This document shows, one piece after another, positions 28,240-38,147 of a DNA stretch of 64,000 bases (the stretch's first letter is position 1; each line of letters starts with the position of its first letter). The notes under the pieces were generated by a model. That model had not been told where the DNA came from. It worked only from the letters and a program-made list of their open reading frames with translations, and did not search any database. The translations under genes and the position numbers were made by a program. Origin of the DNA: Ktedonospora formicarum (lineage in GTDB: Bacteria; Chloroflexota; Ktedonobacteria; Ktedonobacterales; Ktedonobacteraceae). The stretch lies in assembly GCF_016587355.1 (NCBI RefSeq), contig NZ_BNJF01000003.1:186001-250000 (forward strand). The letters run 5' to 3'.

Positions 28240-29125
28240 TCCTTGATGGTGCCGCGTCTCCAGTCGCTCATGAGCCTGCCTGGCCATGGCGAGGGGAAAC
28301 ACCTGATCAAGGTGAACCGTCAACTGACCATGGTTCCACCAGCTTCGTCAGTTCGGCCAATTGTCGCCCATCAGGGCGGATGTAGAATACGTGCGTGTCA
28401 ATATGACAGGTGGGTGTCACCTGCTCAAGGTCGACAATGGTGACGAGCCGTCCCCTCTCGCGTACCGCCTGCATACTTCTTGCCGCTGTCTCTCCCCCAA
28501 CGCAGTCCAGGACCGCATCGATGCCCTCAGGATGAGCCGTGTGGACAGCCTCCGCGAAGTCCGTTTGCGTATAATCAATGAGTTCGCTTGCTCCCAGTTG
28601 CTGAAGGTATGGGTGGTGCTCGCTCCTTGCAGTGACCATGACGTGTGCTCCAACGTGCGCAGCCAGTTGGAGCACACGTGCCGGTTCCTCCCGCCGCACC
28701 GGTAATCAAGAGCGTTTCTCCCGGTTGGATCTTCAGCTGTTCGAAAATCGCCTGGTAAGCGGTCAGCCCGTTGGCGGGAAGGGCAGATGCGTGCAGGGCA
28801 TCAAGCGACGAGATTCGCAGGGACAGCCACGGCAGAAGCAGAATGACCAATGCCGACCTAGTAGGTTGCGCAGATCATGTGGGTTCCCACATCCTATCCT
28901 GTGACTGCCTCTCCCACCTTTGCAATGATCCCTGCTGATTCCCAACCAAGCACGAGCGGAAACTGTTGCCCATCTAATACGACGCTTCCTCGCCGCACTT
29001 TCACATCCCGACGCCGGCTGCCTGGACGCTGATGAGGACTTGCCCAGGACTACAGGGTGGCACAGGCAGATCCACAAGCTTGAGTTGATCAGGGCCGCCA
29101 AAGGCGGTAATGGCGATCGCTTGTA
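28240..29125 (-). pseudogene. Zinc-type alcohol dehydrogenase/quinone reductase, multiply broken
   Basis: Reading the minus strand in several frames gives IQAIAITAFGGPDQLKLVD, GLTAYQAIFEQLKIQPGETL, LITGAAGGTG, VLQLAAHVGAHVMVTA and GIDAVLDCVGGETAARSM. That is a full MDR protein in order. At least two stops lie in the N-terminal third, with frame changes near 28690 and 28880, none at a homopolymer. It is genuinely decayed. Confidence 0.8.
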
Positions 29126-29329
29126 TGCGTTATTCTTTGTCGATCACTGTTTTCTCTTCTTTCTGCAATGCAGCTCTCGTGCTCTTGTCTTGTACTGACA
29201 CCAAGAAGTATATTCTGATAAAGGACCTGTTAAAAGAGCCATTTTCAGATAGGTGAAAGGGGCCATTTAAGAAAGATTTTGATTCATACAGGGGCTTTAA
29301 AGAGAGCAGATACAGCATATCTAAAAGAT

Positions 29330-29883
29330 CAATACCTGGCAAAAGGCCAGGTATCGCTCTTGACCAGTGTTGTCGCGAAGGTGGTGAGTCCAGCTTTGAC
29401 AGCAGCATAATCTTTCTTGAGCCCCCGAGCAAGGTTCTTCAACTCGGAAACTTCTTGCTGCTCAATCTGCGCAAGCCAGGTATCTACCCGCGCTCCCTGC
29501 CGCTCTCGAAGCATGGTGGCAAATCTTGAAGCAGAGTACATGTCTGAGCAATGAGTGGGTCGGCTTCACACAGTCGTGCTAGATAGGCATTTTGCCAATC
29601 GAGTCGTTGTTCCTCTGTGAAGTCATCCATCGCACCACTTGCAAAGCCGTCGGTAGCGGACGCACTTGTGCATCTTTTTGGTGGCAATGGTTGCTGGAGT
29701 CGGCCCAACCCGTTTGAAACCTCTTGGTTTCCTTTTTGTCGTACGCAAATTCTTGAGGAAACGGCTCACATTGGACATGGAGGCTGTATATCCTCTTTCT
29801 ACGATTTCTCTGTACAGTTCAAAGGCGTTACGACACTCATCATTCCAACGTTCGATCAGGTAGGGCTTGAACGAAAGAGGCAT
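29330..29883 (-). pseudogene. ISL3-family transposase C-terminal remnant
   Basis: Minus-strand frames give FKPYLIERWNDECRNAFELY and SMSNVSRFLKNLR, then MLRERQGARVDTWLAQIEQQ and ELKNLARGLKKDYAAVKAGL. These match ISL3 transposase C-terminal parts, as does the plus-strand copy at 51007-52568. The WSNG..EG motif with the catalytic Glu is lost to a frame change at the end. Confidence 0.75.
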
Positions 29884-29922
29884 TAAATTTTCGGATAATA
29901 AGCAATCAAACTGTATTTTTCA

Positions 29923-30301
29923 TCAACTCTGCGGAAGATCCGTTTTATTCTGCGCACGGTCGTTTGGTACCAAACGACCGTGAGGATCATTGCCTTCGTG
30001 ATACTTCCCGAAGTGGCGCCCCAAGTGCAGGCCCATAAGCAACGCACCCAGGCCCAAGACACTGATCTGATCGAGAGCACGGATATCAAAGATGCCGACT
30101 CGGCAAAGCAGAAAATACATGATCACCAGGTTGAGCAATCCTCACAGAACATTGACCGTTGAAGACGTCAGTTCTTAACCAAGCGGTTTCGCAAAGGGGC
30201 TTTGAAATGCTCGTCCCGTTAACCCGTTGACCAGATGCGGCAGCGCATTGATGAGAAAAGCCCCCCCCGAAGAAGTAGGAAATGTTATACAGCCATCCCA
30301 T
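29923..30301 (-). pseudogene. Small integral membrane protein, broken
   Basis: From ATG 30301 with GGAGG upstream, it reads MGWLYNISYFFGG, then (other frame) LPHLVNGLTGRAFQSPFAK, LLNLVIMYFLLCRVGIFDI and GLGALLMGLHLGRHFGKYH. The frame change is at an eight-C run (30261-30268); seven would restore it. Two in-frame stops (a TAA after KPLG, and TGA in place of Trp before GLLNL) also exist, so it is dead regardless. It may once have been paired with the DoxX gene upstream. Confidence 0.65.
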
Positions 30302-30398
30302 GAAAAACCTCCAAATGTTTGTTCGACGAGTTCGGTTGAGGGCTTGCCACCTATACATCATCTCTGGGAACATGTGGGAACACAGCTTGAGAGCATTG

Positions 30399-30764
30399 TT
30401 AGACCAACGGCACCCAAATCACATGACCAATGACAATAAAGATGAGCAGCACGAACAAGGCTAGCGTTAAGCCCGGCGACTCTTTATGGGTCAGATGGTG
30501 AATGGTGGCACCAACCATCACAATACTGAGACACACTGCTGCGGCAATCGTTAAGACTGGTACAATCCCCGTTGCAACTGGCAAAACGAGTCCCAATGCT
30601 CCTAAAACTTCAGCACCCCCAAGCAAACGCATGGGAAGAGGAATAGTGGCATCAGCGTCTCCAGTTTTCTTCCCCGGCCTTGTGCTCCTAATAGTTTTGA
30701 GCCCTCCAATCACGAAAAAAACAAGTGCGACAGTCACTTGACTGATCCAAAGTGCAATACCCAT
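30399..30764 (-). CDS. DoxX-family membrane protein
   Basis: This 121-aa protein starts at ATG 30764 (MGIALWISQVT), with AGAGAGAAC upstream. Four hydrophobic segments, including VALVFFVIGGLKTI, LGALGLVLPVATG and LALFVLLIFIVIGHVIWV, match DoxX-like proteins. These are linked to quinone-related redox or detoxification. It is divergent from a TetR gene, with palindromes between them. Confidence 0.8.
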   Translation of the reverse strand: MGIALWISQVTVALVFFVIGGLKTIRSTRPGKKTGDADATIPLPMRLLGGAEVLGALGLVLPVATGIVPVLTIAAAVCLSIVMVGATIHHLTHKESPGLTLALFVLLIFIVIGHVIWVPLV

Positions 30765-30810
30765 GAATATCGTTCTCTCTTTCAACGACAGGTGTAGGAT
30801 GACCAGCATC

Positions 30811-30908
30811 TATGGTATAAACCATAACTGTTGGGTATAATACTACCGTGCCTTGTGCAAACGATCAACACACAATGTGGCCCTGGTGTTGGTTAACCAA
30901 CACCAGGG
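30811..30908. promoter_or_regulatory. Operator region between DoxX and TetR genes
   Basis: A perfect 28-bp palindrome at 30881-30908 (half-site CCCTGGTGTTGGTT) lies 25 bases before the TetR start. A smaller one, TATGGT-ATAA-ACCATA (30811-30826), lies 46 bases before the DoxX start. TATAAT at 30836-30841 is a plausible plus-strand -10. Both palindromes suit TetR control of the two divergent genes. Confidence 0.6.
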
Positions 30909-30933
30909 ACAAAAAGTTGGGGAAGTCAGATAG

Positions 30934-31536
30934 ATGTCACAGACCACACCACCTCTGGACCCTCGGGTTAGGCGAACGCGCCAGTTCCTCCAAAACGCGT
31001 TTCGGGAACTGCTCAGGGAAAAAAGCATCGAGAGTATCAGCATCCAGGAGATCACCGGGCGTGCTATGATCAATCGCGCCACGTTTTATGATCACTTCAC
31101 CGATAAATATGCACTCATGGATTCCATTGTTCGTGAGCAATTCCAGCGGGAGATTGCGGCGTATCTGCCACCCAATCCTGGCTGGAATCGTCACAGTTTG
31201 CAGGCGTTAGTCCGGGGCATCTTTCTTGCTCTCCAAGAGTTACACCAAGAGTGCAACCTGGGGGAAGTTCGATTTGCAACGCTTTCCAAACAAGCAGTGC
31301 AACAAGAATTGGCAGCACTCATCCATGGATGGCTTAAGACCGCAAAGCGACTCCCGATGAGTCAAGGAGTGCGACCAGAACTTATTGCTTCAACAATCAG
31401 TTGGGCGCTTTTTGGGCTTGTAGAGGAGTGGAGGCATGGTGAACTTCCCCTGTCTGCTGATGAGATGACGCATCAATTCTTACTGGTCATGACCGAGGGC
31501 CTAGCTCATCTTGCGCCAAACTTTTTACCAGAGTAA
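30934..31536 (+). CDS. TetR-family regulator
   Basis: This 200-aa protein has an N-terminal helix-turn-helix RTRQFLQNAFRELLREKS, then ISIQEITGRAMINRATFYDH and FTDKYALM. The C-terminal domain with ALFGLVEEW is of the TetR_C_7/YsiA-like kind. It faces the DoxX gene, which it probably represses in the absence of an unknown ligand. Confidence 0.9.
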   Translation: MSQTTPPLDPRVRRTRQFLQNAFRELLREKSIESISIQEITGRAMINRATFYDHFTDKYALMDSIVREQFQREIAAYLPPNPGWNRHSLQALVRGIFLALQELHQECNLGEVRFATLSKQAVQQELAALIHGWLKTAKRLPMSQGVRPELIASTISWALFGLVEEWRHGELPLSADEMTHQFLLVMTEGLAHLAPNFLPE

Positions 31537-31800
31537 TTAGAAAACCCAACTTCGAGGAGAAAGAACCACCCATTTCAACTCAAAACCATTTTGTGAAGCA
31601 CATCTACCGCTCGCTCTCTTTGTGTCTATTTGGGAATTCCATCTTCGCTCCTGGGCGTGATGTGATCAATATCAATCACATCCAAATCCCCAAAGAGTAG
31701 CCCATACCACCAACATTTCCCTGTTGTTTGCGTAACAAGGCTCCCTTTACCCTGACCAGATTGCTCGCACGGTCATGAAACAGTGGGATTGCAAAACATG

Positions 31801-31836
31801 TGTCTCTTTGAGGAAACAATTCTCAACAAAGAGACA
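31801..31836. terminator. Hairpin between convergent genes; rest of 31537-31932
   Basis: TGTCTCTTTG and its exact complement CAAAGAGACA flank 16 bases. The site sits between the convergent TetR and isomerase genes, so it can end transcription from both sides. The other 350 bases of the gap show no gene. Confidence 0.55.
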
Positions 31837-31932
31837 TACATACTATAATTGCTGCTTCATGGTCAGCATCCACATCGCTCGCTCAATGACTCCTCGCCCT
31901 CTTACTGATTGGAAACGTCTTGGTCTACTGCT

Positions 31933-32772
31933 CTAGGCCAGCGCTTGTATCTGGGTATGTAGCCGCATCAGTGCAGATGAAAGATGTTCCATGGGCAAGT
32001 GCTCCAGAATGAGGGGGAGATCCGGACGACGATGTTTTAAAAAGGTAAAGTACGGGCGGAAAGGAAAGACGCCATACCCAAATTCTGGCGTGTCGACTTC
32101 TGCGCCGTCTGCGCTGACATCTTTAAGATGAGCGAGGGTGAAATGCTGCTCAAAACGAGCGAGAAAATCGCAAACAACCTGTTCGCTCTGAGGTAACAGG
32201 TCACGCGAGAGATAATTAAAGGGATCAAGGACGACCTGCAAATGTGGCGTAGCAAAATGAACAAGCACCTCTTCCAAGGCATCTACGGTATGGATCACAT
32301 TATTCACATATCCTTCCAGGGCGAGAACCGAACCATATTGTTCAGCAGTTCGGAGGAGTTTTTCAAGCGTTACATATAAACGTTCCCGAACCTCCACACT
32401 CTGGTTAACCGAGGATGCAAGCCAATCACTTTCGTTTGAGTAGGTGCCTGTCTCGGTCGCAACGATTGGCGTACCCAGGAGCGGAGCGAGGCGTAAGCAT
32501 TCCTTGAGGAAAGTCAGATTGGTCATGCGTTTTACCTCGTTGGGGACAACCAGATTCCGATATCCTGCGAGAGCAGTAATCTTGATATTATGCGATTGCA
32601 GTTGCTGACGCATCTCGACAGCGAAAGCGGTATCGGCTACCGCCTGCTCGAGGAGAGGGCCACCGAGTTGAACACAGGATAGACGATGCCTTTGACAAAA
32701 ATGTATGAGAGCAGGCAAGGTGGTGAAATCATATGTAAAGATGCCTACTTGAGGCCAGGAAGTTGTCATCAT
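31933..32772 (-). CDS. Sugar phosphate isomerase/epimerase (TIM-barrel)
   Basis: This 279-aa protein begins with VGIFTYDFTTLPALIHFCQR. It carries ALAGYRNLV, PIVATETGTYSNESDW, VLALEGYVNNVIHT, VVLDPFNYLSRDLLP and FTLAHLKDVSADG, with Glu, Asp and His ligands in the AP_endonuc_2/xylose-isomerase-like pattern. It acts on a keto-sugar or inositol derivative. Its ATG overlaps the stop of the upstream dehydrogenase (ATGA), so the two are translated together. Confidence 0.85.
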   Translation of the reverse strand: MMTTSWPQVGIFTYDFTTLPALIHFCQRHRLSCVQLGGPLLEQAVADTAFAVEMRQQLQSHNIKITALAGYRNLVVPNEVKRMTNLTFLKECLRLAPLLGTPIVATETGTYSNESDWLASSVNQSVEVRERLYVTLEKLLRTAEQYGSVLALEGYVNNVIHTVDALEEVLVHFATPHLQVVLDPFNYLSRDLLPQSEQVVCDFLARFEQHFTLAHLKDVSADGAEVDTPEFGYGVFPFRPYFTFLKHRRPDLPLILEHLPMEHLSSALMRLHTQIQALA

Positions 32773-33830
32773 CTCTTCATCTCCTCATATGGAACAACCT
32801 CACCATTGTGCTCTGCTGATTGGCAAGCGGCGAGGGTCATTTGTAGTGAGCGTAAGGTATGGCGAGCCGAGTGGTACGGTTCTCGATCTTCCTCGATGGC
32901 ACAAAGCAGTTCCCCCATCGTTCCCGCAAAACCATCTGGGAACCACTGACCTTTCAAAGGGTAGCGAGAGGAAATACCATCGCGTTCAAGCTCGACAAAA
33001 TCATTCCCTTTGCCCAAAATACTGCCACGAATGATTCCCTGTGTACCGTGGAGCCAGAAGGGATGTCCATCACGTTGGGTTTGAGAACAACCCACACTTC
33101 TAATCATGGCATGGGCTCCATTCGCATAAACAAATTCACACCACATCCCCCAGTCAGCTTTACTCTCCATCGGCTGATCTGGAGTCCGATATTCACGTGC
33201 TCGGATGCTGGTAAGCGGAGTATCAGCGAGCCAACAATGAATACTATCGATCCAATGGAGCCCATAGTCATAAATGGCCCAGTGGGGAATGGTGTCAAAC
33301 ACTGTTCCGGTCACCCACTCAAAGCGCGTATCAAACAGATGTGTCACCGCTAACACCTCACCAATAGCCCCTTGCTGGACCAATTGCGTCGTAATTCGCC
33401 ACGGGGGAGCCCAACGTCCGTTCTGATTCACCGCAAGTGTGAGATGGCGACGCTCTGCCTCCTGAATAAGTTCCTGAGCGGTGTGCATATCCAATGCAAA
33501 AGGCTTTTGCGAGAGAACATGTTTGCCAGCCTGTAATGCTTTCAGGATCAAACCCGCTCGCTCTGCCGGGTGGGTAGCAATATCAACAACCTCGATATCC
33601 GATGAAGCGAAGAGGTCATCCACGCTGGCAAACGCATGCCGTACATGAAAACGTTGCTGCACAGTGCGCATGGCTTGCTCAGATATGTCATAGACACCAA
33701 CTATATTGAGGCCATATTTTTCATATGCTGGTAAATGTGCCGTCTGGACGATATGCCCGCAACCAATAATCCCGATGCCTGATCGTTTTCCTCTTGGGAA
33801 ACGTGGTTCATCGTCAAGAGTAAATTGCAT
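32769..33830 (-). CDS. Gfo/Idh/MocA-family oxidoreductase
   Basis: This 353-aa protein has Rossmann start GIGIIGCGHIVQTAHLPAY, the substrate-side lysine motif SQKPFALD, and NGRWAPPWRIT. It oxidises or epimerises sugars or cyclitols with NAD(P). It heads a two-gene operon with the isomerase. The pairing suggests breakdown of a specific sugar or inositol, with the AraC-type gene opposite as its regulator. No transporter is adjacent. Confidence 0.85.
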   Translation of the reverse strand: MQFTLDDEPRFPRGKRSGIGIIGCGHIVQTAHLPAYEKYGLNIVGVYDISEQAMRTVQQRFHVRHAFASVDDLFASSDIEVVDIATHPAERAGLILKALQAGKHVLSQKPFALDMHTAQELIQEAERRHLTLAVNQNGRWAPPWRITTQLVQQGAIGEVLAVTHLFDTRFEWVTGTVFDTIPHWAIYDYGLHWIDSIHCWLADTPLTSIRAREYRTPDQPMESKADWGMWCEFVYANGAHAMIRSVGCSQTQRDGHPFWLHGTQGIIRGSILGKGNDFVELERDGISSRYPLKGQWFPDGFAGTMGELLCAIEEDREPYHSARHTLRSLQMTLAACQSAEHNGEVVPYEEMKR

Positions 33831-33880
33831 AGGTGATTCTTTTTCACTCCTTCCTGAGCTATCACGAAATCAACGATACC

Positions 33881-33909
33881 TTGACAATAGCAGAAAGCCG
33901 TGCCACAAT
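33881..33909 (+). promoter_or_regulatory. Candidate promoter of the AraC gene
   Basis: TTGACA (33881-33886) and CACAAT (33904-33909) are 17 bases apart in the 134-base divergent gap. A second TTGACA at 33919 has no good -10. Confidence 0.4.
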
Positions 33910-33964
33910 CTTCCTGCATTGACAAGCATAGTTCTGATATTCTCACAAACACTTCAAGGGCAAG

Positions 33965-34864
33965 ATGGTTATGCGACAGGTGGTCTACGATGTGCTCGGT
34001 GTAGCGAGCGGTTCATCCAGTGGGGTAGGAGATAATCCGCTCCACCGTCATCAGGAAATAGAACTCAATTTCGCGGAGCAAGGAGCAGTCACCTATCTCT
34101 TTGGAGGCAAAACCATCTCTATTCAAGCTGGGCAAGTAGCCGCGTTCTGGGGAGCGATTCCTCATCGCCTGGTCATGAAAGAAGAACAGACCACATTACA
34201 TTGGTTGACCATTCCACTGGGGTATCTTCTGCAATGGAGCTTGCCCACTTCATTCACAGGGCAGATCATGGACGGCATACTCATACATGATCAAGTAGGT
34301 GCGTGTGCCCATTTTGATCAGCGTATCTTTCGGCGCTGGCGCACCGATCTTCACCAGGCTGGTGAAGAGTTACGAGCGATTGTGCTTCTAGAGAGTGCAG
34401 CTTGTTTGCGTCGATTAGCATGGTCACGCAAAAATCTACTACATGAGATCAAAACATCAGATGTCTCCATTGAAGGAGATAGTATTCACCATACTTCACT
34501 CGTTGATTGGCGACGTGCAGAACGTGCCGCAAGTTTTATCGCGGCTCACTATCAACACACGATACATGTTGATGATCTTGCGCAAGAACTGGGATTACAC
34601 CCTCATTCAGTCATGCGTCTCTTCCAAAAGACTTTTGGCGTGAGTATCGTCGAATATATTACGCAATATCGCCTGGCTCATGCCCAACGGCTGCTTGCCA
34701 CCACTGAGAGCTCTGTTATTGAGATTGCTACCGATTCCGGTTTTGGCTCGTTAAGCCACTTTTATAGTGTCTTTACCCGTGCATGTGGACGCTCACCACA
34801 AGCATATCGCCATTTCCTCTCATCAAGCGTCCCGAACACTCCAAAGGGCGTCCAGGAGGGCTAG
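33965..34864 (+). CDS. AraC-family regulator (MelR-like)
   Basis: This 299-aa protein has an N-terminal cupin sensor (HRHQEIELNFAEQGAVTYLF, GQVAAFWGAIPHRL). The C-terminal double helix-turn-helix reads HVDDLAQELGLHPHSVMRLF, QYRLAHAQRLLATT and IATDSGFGSLSHFYSVFTRA. The layout matches MelR, a sugar-responsive activator. Divergence from the isomerase/dehydrogenase operon makes that operon its likely target. Confidence 0.9.
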   Translation: MVMRQVVYDVLGVASGSSSGVGDNPLHRHQEIELNFAEQGAVTYLFGGKTISIQAGQVAAFWGAIPHRLVMKEEQTTLHWLTIPLGYLLQWSLPTSFTGQIMDGILIHDQVGACAHFDQRIFRRWRTDLHQAGEELRAIVLLESAACLRRLAWSRKNLLHEIKTSDVSIEGDSIHHTSLVDWRRAERAASFIAAHYQHTIHVDDLAQELGLHPHSVMRLFQKTFGVSIVEYITQYRLAHAQRLLATTESSVIEIATDSGFGSLSHFYSVFTRACGRSPQAYRHFLSSSVPNTPKGVQEG

Positions 34865-35059
34865 AACTGGCTCTCATCGACGCATGTAATTTGGATGCTT
34901 TTTTCCAGCCTACACATAAGACAAGGCATATACGAGTCGATGTCCTGCAAAGCTAGAAGAGGATATCCTCCGCCAGTGTTTCTGGGAGGGCGGTTGGTTC
35001 TTGCGGGCTGGTCAATTGCTTCGCAAAACCAGAGGGGAGTCAGGCGTTTGCTCTTCAGG

Positions 35060-35737
35060 TTATCGCGAAAGCAGACCGCGTTCAATACCCGCGGCCACCG
35101 CCGCGGCGCGCGAATCCACGCCAAGCTTTGTGTAGATACTCGTGAGATGTGAACCGACGGTACGGAGACTGATCCCAAGCTGGGAGGCAATCTCTTTGCT
35201 GCGTTCGCCACGTGCTACCGCCTGTAACACTTCGCGCTCACGCTCGGTCAATGTGCTATCTTTATCTACCTCGGCGCTTGATGTTGCCGGGCGGGGCATA
35301 TCAGTGGTGCGGGCCAGAATGCGAGCCATGGTCTCTGGCTGCAGGAGCATATCACCACGAGCCGCCGCGCGAATAGCATGGAATAAGGTTTCACGGTCGG
35401 TGTCCTTGAGGAGATAACCGCATGCACCTGCCCGTAGCCCGCGCAGCATCAAATCGTCTTCATTGTAGGTTGTCAGGATCACGACCGCGATGTGCGGCCA
35501 ACGTTCTCGTATCTGGATAATCGCTTCTAGACCATCCATACCGGGCATACGCAGATCCATCAGCACGACACCAGGCTGAAGCTCTTCTATCACGCGCAGA
35601 GCCGTGGCCCCATCTGCCGCGTCGCCGAGCAGGACAAAGCCTTCACCGGCGATTTCCAGCATCATACGCAGTCCTTCGCGCACGACAAGATGGTCATCAA
35701 CCACCACCACGCGAATGTCCTCCTGCTTTTCATTCAT
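35060..35737 (-). CDS. NarL/LuxR-type response regulator
   Basis: This 225-aa protein has a receiver domain with DD at 14-15, phosphoacceptor Asp61 (VVLMDLRMPG) and GYLLKDTD. The LuxR helix-turn-helix is LTEREREVLQAVARGERSKE followed by LGISLRTVGSHLTSIY. Its start overlaps the kinase stop (ATGA). It probably activates the divergent ABC exporter operon. The 195 bases to the AraC gene hold nothing recognised. Confidence 0.92.
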   Translation of the reverse strand: MNEKQEDIRVVVVDDHLVVREGLRMMLEIAGEGFVLLGDAADGATALRVIEELQPGVVLMDLRMPGMDGLEAIIQIRERWPHIAVVILTTYNEDDLMLRGLRAGACGYLLKDTDRETLFHAIRAAARGDMLLQPETMARILARTTDMPRPATSSAEVDKDSTLTEREREVLQAVARGERSKEIASQLGISLRTVGSHLTSIYTKLGVDSRAAAVAAGIERGLLSR

Positions 35738-37083
35738 AGTCCCACCTTCTCTCTATAGGGAATGCTGAGGCGTACGGTCGTGCCCTGGCCTGGCTCGCTG
35801 TTGATCAGCAGGTAACCGTTCATCAGGCGCGCTCGTTCACGTAGTCCCAGCAGGCCATAGTGACCAGTCGTGATCTGTGCGGGGTCAAAGCCGATCCCGT
35901 TATCTTCTATGTCAAAGATGATCGTTGCGTTATCAACACGGGCCTGTATCCAGACCTGGCTGGCCTGGGCGTGGCGCGCGATATTGGTCAGCCCTTCGCG
36001 AGTTATCCGCAAAAGATGCTCATGATACTCGTCTGGCAACTTCGTTTGCAGACAACAGGTGCTAGGAATGCCAGTCGCCAGGGTGAAATGCTGCACCTCG
36101 GCCTCAATGGCAGCGAGAATATCGCCCGCCATGGCTGGTTCTGTGCGCAGGTCCGTGATGGCGGCGCGCGCGCTGGTGATCGTGGCTCGTGAACGCGTCA
36201 TTGCCTGCTGAACAATGGTGCGCGCCTGCTCACAACGCTGCTTGATCAAGAGCGAGTCGATGGTCTCCAGTTGCATCGTTAGGCCGACCAGTCCCTGAGC
36301 TAGTGTATCGTGCAGTTCGCGGGCCATCCGTTGTCTCTCTGTGGTCAACGTCAGGTCCTGGATGCGTGCCGCGTAGTCTTCGAGCTGAATATGCGCTGTC
36401 TCTAATTCGCGCAAGAGTTTCTGATCTCTCTGGTGAGCCCTGGTTTGTTGGATGTAGAGCATGACGCTGGCACAGACAAACGGAATGAGGGCTGAACTTT
36501 CCGTGAGTACCCCGATTAGTTTGGGGACCACAGGCAGGTTCTGCTGCGCAACGGTCAGCAGGATCATCCCTTGATTAGCGAGGTAAAAAAGCAGGCATCC
36601 TGCCGCTGCCGCAATGATCAGAGATATCCGTTTGAGCAGGATAATGGCCTCAATAGCCAGCATGAGGCACAATCCCAGAAAGGCATTACCTGACCCCCTT
36701 CCCCCATCAGCCATGAGGAAGATAAACCCAATGCACACGATCTGGAGTGGAAAATAGAGCCACAGATAGCGCCCCTTGCTATTGCGAAACAGAACTAACC
36801 AGTGCAAGCTACCATGAAATGCCATCAAGAGCGTAAAAACAACAAGAGCTAGGAGGATGGCGCTTCTGGTATCTTTTTGGAAGAGATCTTCAACAGAGGG
36901 AACAGATGAAAGTTTTTTATCCTCTTGTTGCAACAGCGTGGTTGTACGCGGCAACATATATTGTACATAGATGAAGCCGAGCCAGAAGAAAAGAAACCAG
37001 TTCAGCGACCGCTTCTGCTGATCTTGTTGCTCCGGCTTCTTCCCCTCTTTTTCGATGAAGAGATCAAAGAGCATATGTGTCAT
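35734..37083 (-). CDS. NarX/DesK-type membrane sensor kinase
   Basis: 449 aa from ATG 37083 (MTHMLFD; GAGGAACACG upstream); the frame is open to 37110. About six N-terminal hydrophobic helices form the sensor. Then come HisKA_3 with QRMARELHDTLAQGLVGL, and HATPase with REGLTNIARHAQAS and DNGIGFD plus GHYGLLGLRERARL. It has no extracellular loop of note, so it probably senses the membrane itself, like kinases near peptide-exporting ABC systems. Confidence 0.9.
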   Translation of the reverse strand: MTHMLFDLFIEKEGKKPEQQDQQKRSLNWFLFFWLGFIYVQYMLPRTTTLLQQEDKKLSSVPSVEDLFQKDTRSAILLALVVFTLLMAFHGSLHWLVLFRNSKGRYLWLYFPLQIVCIGFIFLMADGGRGSGNAFLGLCLMLAIEAIILLKRISLIIAAAAGCLLFYLANQGMILLTVAQQNLPVVPKLIGVLTESSALIPFVCASVMLYIQQTRAHQRDQKLLRELETAHIQLEDYAARIQDLTLTTERQRMARELHDTLAQGLVGLTMQLETIDSLLIKQRCEQARTIVQQAMTRSRATITSARAAITDLRTEPAMAGDILAAIEAEVQHFTLATGIPSTCCLQTKLPDEYHEHLLRITREGLTNIARHAQASQVWIQARVDNATIIFDIEDNGIGFDPAQITTGHYGLLGLRERARLMNGYLLINSEPGQGTTVRLSIPYREKVGL

Positions 37084-37379
37084 CGTGTTCCTCGCTCTTC
37101 GTGCTTGCAAGGTTCGCCTTTCAGAGCGTTTTTCAAAAATGCGGAGAAACTCTGCTCAAGTATAACATGGCTAGCTTCTGGACACCACGTCAATTTCAGC
37201 AAACATGCCTGCACATTTCTGCATTTATCTGCTGCACATTTCTGCAACATCTCACTACAGGCTTTGACGAGAGAAACGTGCAGAGTTTCTCGATAGCTTT
37301 TTCTTTCACTCCTGGCTACACTTTTGCCCAGGGCATGCAATTGCCTCAAGCAAAGGATTCGAAGAAAGAGGTATCAGGC

Positions 37380-38147
37380 ATGGAATTGGAGCAATCCAGC
37401 GATACACACCAGAAAAATATCATTATCGAAGCTATTGATGTTCACAAGCACTACGATACTGGCAAGGTCGTGGTGAAGGCTTTACAGGGGGTGACGCTAC
37501 GCATCCAGCGCAAAGAAGTTGTCGCCATTATGGGGCCGAGTGGCTGTGGCAAGACCACGCTGCTCAATTGCCTGAGCGGATTGGATCGGGTCACGCAAGG
37601 GACCGTCAGAATTGCGAACCAGGATATTCGCGACCTCTCAGATCGCCAGCTCACGCTCTTCCGCGCCCGCGAGATGGGTTTTGTTTTTCAGACCTATAAC
37701 TTACTGCCGGTGCTCACGGGATTGGAGAATGTGGAGTTGCCACTGCTGGTCAGCGGTGTCTCTGCCAGGGAGGCACGCATCCGCGCGCTGGCAAGCATTG
37801 AGCAAATTGGCCTGCGCGACTGGGCCAGCCATCGCCCGGCGGAGATGAGTGGCGGGCAGAGGCAGCGTTTTGCGATTGCGCGGGCGCTGGCAACAACACC
37901 CTCGATTGTGTGGGCAGATGAGCCTACGGGTGCGCTTGATAGCGTGACCAGCCAGGAAATTATTGATTTGATGCTCACTCTCAATCATAAATTGGGCCTG
38001 ACCTTTGTCTGGGTCACACACGCGCTTGAGATTGCCCGCCAGGCCAATCGGGTAATCACCATGGCCGATGGCCTGATTCAAGAAGATATCCCCATTGAGG
38101 CGCAAGCAAGCGTCAGCACATTCGGGGAGAGAGGAGCGCAACGATGA
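37380..38147 (+). CDS. ABC transporter ATP-binding protein (MacB/LolD type)
   Basis: 255 aa from ATG 37380 (AAAGAGG upstream); the longer open frame into the regulator gap is not supported. Walker A is GPSGCGKT (52-59), the signature MSGGQ (156-160), and Walker B IVWADEP (176-182). It pairs with the FtsX permease that overlaps its stop by ATGA. It drives a mechanotransmission or lipopeptide/antibiotic export system. Confidence 0.93.
   Translation: MELEQSSDTHQKNIIIEAIDVHKHYDTGKVVVKALQGVTLRIQRKEVVAIMGPSGCGKTTLLNCLSGLDRVTQGTVRIANQDIRDLSDRQLTLFRAREMGFVFQTYNLLPVLTGLENVELPLLVSGVSAREARIRALASIEQIGLRDWASHRPAEMSGGQRQRFAIARALATTPSIVWADEPTGALDSVTSQEIIDLMLTLNHKLGLTFVWVTHALEIARQANRVITMADGLIQEDIPIEAQASVSTFGERGAQR

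Noticed and set aside
32769..33830. QKP in place of EKP in the Gfo/Idh/MocA enzyme as a lost active site
   Set aside because: The catalytic Lys is kept, and QKP is a common variant in the family.
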